Positions 5,220 to 5,918 of a stretch of DNA of 5,918 nucleotides are shown piece after piece. Source of the stretch: CBDUUP01 sp965370435 (GTDB lineage Bacteria > Chloroflexota > Anaerolineae > Anaerolineales > UBA11579); contig CBDUUP010000294.1 in NCBI GenBank assembly GCA_965370435.1, positions 1-5,918 of the forward strand, given 5' to 3'. Made by a program: the position numbers and the translations under genes. The notes beneath the pieces are model-generated. The model saw only the letters and a list, made by a program, of their open reading frames with translations, ran no database searches and had not been told where the DNA came from. Every line of letters begins with the position of its first letter. Position 1 is the stretch's first letter.

Positions 5220-5918
5220 ATGAACCGCCAGGAACGCGCCGATTATCTGGCCCGCGCCGCGGCGGTGATGGCTTCGCCCCCGGAGAGTCTCTCTCCCTTA
5301 TCCGAACCGCCCTCCGGCAAGCTGTACGTCGGGGTGGACCTGGGCACCGCTTATCTGGTGATTGTGGCGCTGGACGAAGACCGCCAGCCTCTAGCCGGTG
5401 AGTGGCAGTTCGCTCAGGTGGTGCGGGACGGGCTGGTGGTGGATTTCATCCAAGCGACCGATCTGCTGCGAGGCATGAAAGCCCGTTTGGAGGAACGTCT
5501 GGGCTGCACACTCACCCACGCCGCGACTGGCTACCCACCGGGTGTGCCTCAGGTGGAGGTGCGGGCCACCGCCAACGTGGTTGAAGCGGCGGGGATGCGC
5601 TGCACCGGGATGGTAGACGAGCCTTCTGCCGCCAACGCTGTGCTGGGCCTGCAAAATGGCGCTATCGTGGATGTGGGCGGCGGCACTACCGGAATCGCGG
5701 TGGTCAAGGACGGCGAGGTGATCTACACTGCCGACGAAGCCACCGGCGGCACTCACTTCTCGCTGGTCATCGCCGGCGCGATGGACATCTCGTTTGAGGA
5801 GGCGGAGGCGCTGAAAATCACCCCCGCCGAGCAAGAGCGGTTGTTCCCCACGGTGCGCCCGGTGATGGAGAAGGTAGGCAGTATCATTACCCGCCACGTC
5901 GCCGACCACCCGGTGGAC
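5220..5918 (+). CDS. eutJ: EutJ-family actin/Hsp70-like ATPase of the BMC locus; 3' end missing
   Basis: A frame open from ATG 5220 to the window edge gives 233 residues with no stop. It matches EutJ through most of its length: YVGVDLGTAYLVIVAL (phosphate-1 motif DLGT, 40-43), VVRDGLVVDF, HAATGYPPGVP, MVDEPSAANAVLGL, IVDVGGGTTGIAVVKDGE (phosphate-2 motif, about 149-166), and YTADEATGGTHFSL followed by EEAEALKI. These place it in the actin/Hsp70/FtsA ATPase superfamily. E. coli EutJ is about 280 residues, so roughly 45 are missing. EutJ is usually called a putative chaperone; its exact role in BMC assembly is not established. The first ~30 residues, before the ATPase fold, are Ala/Pro/Ser-rich. 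The gene lies 14 bases after the shell gene and has no clear Shine-Dalgarno, suggesting translational coupling. Confidence 0.93.
   Translation, partial: MNRQERADYLARAAAVMASPPESLSPLSEPPSGKLYVGVDLGTAYLVIVALDEDRQPLAGEWQFAQVVRDGLVVDFIQATDLLRGMKARLEERLGCTLTHAATGYPPGVPQVEVRATANVVEAAGMRCTGMVDEPSAANAVLGLQNGAIVDVGGGTTGIAVVKDGEVIYTADEATGGTHFSLVIAGAMDISFEEAEALKITPAEQERLFPTVRPVMEKVGSIITRHVADHPVD

Noticed and set aside
5391..5909. 172-codon open frame on the minus strand
   Set aside because: It is antisense to eutJ, whose motifs are clear. Its His/Arg-rich composition is typical of antisense frames in GC-rich genes.
1392..5918. A wholly new microcompartment class
   Set aside because: The gene set fits the already described SPU class; only details of individual proteins and the flanking gene look unusual.

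Overview
The window carries most of a bacterial microcompartment (BMC) operon on the + strand, next to the 3' end of an unrelated gene. In order: the 3' end of a tail-specific protease gene (prc type, S41) whose reading frame continues into a polytopic membrane segment (3-1145); a regulatory-looking gap with inverted repeats and a promoter (1146-1391); an rpiB-type sugar-phosphate isomerase (1392-2042); deoC, deoxyribose-phosphate aldolase (2032-2919); a pentameric EutN/CcmL vertex protein (2942-3232); an AT-rich gap made of short-period repeats; a CoA-acylating aldehyde dehydrogenase (3332-4795); a hexameric BMC-domain shell protein (4879-5205); and the first 233 codons of a eutJ homologue (5220-5918), cut by the window edge.

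The combination RpiB + DeoC + acylating aldehyde dehydrogenase + shell genes matches the described 'sugar phosphate utilizing' (SPU) class of BMC loci. The inferred pathway is: DeoC splits 2-deoxyribose-5-phosphate into glyceraldehyde-3-phosphate and acetaldehyde; the aldehyde dehydrogenase turns acetaldehyde into acetyl-CoA with NAD+; the shell retains the volatile, toxic aldehyde. The role of the RpiB-like enzyme is less clear, because the residues aligned with its usual catalytic cysteine and threonine are Asp and Ala. All three enzymes carry a short amphipathic helix joined by a flexible or special linker, at the N terminus of RpiB and DeoC and the C terminus of the dehydrogenase, as expected of cargo encapsulation peptides. 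The phosphotransacylase, alcohol dehydrogenase and further shell paralogues expected of a complete locus are not in view and may lie downstream.

Organism: an uncultured bacterium is likely. The BMC genes are GC-rich, Shine-Dalgarno sites vary from strong to absent, and gaps contain ACCACTAAGACA-type repeats of a kind I associate with environmental genomes such as Chloroflexota. This assignment is weak. The first ~1.15 kb is visibly AT-rich with different codon choice, so the left part may be a transferred segment, a different genomic neighbourhood, or an assembly join.

The BMC class is already described. The less ordinary points are a His/Cys cluster between the targeting helix and barrel of DeoC, the altered RpiB active-site loop, the protease-membrane protein fusion, and a promoter placed so close to rpiB that its transcript would be nearly leaderless.
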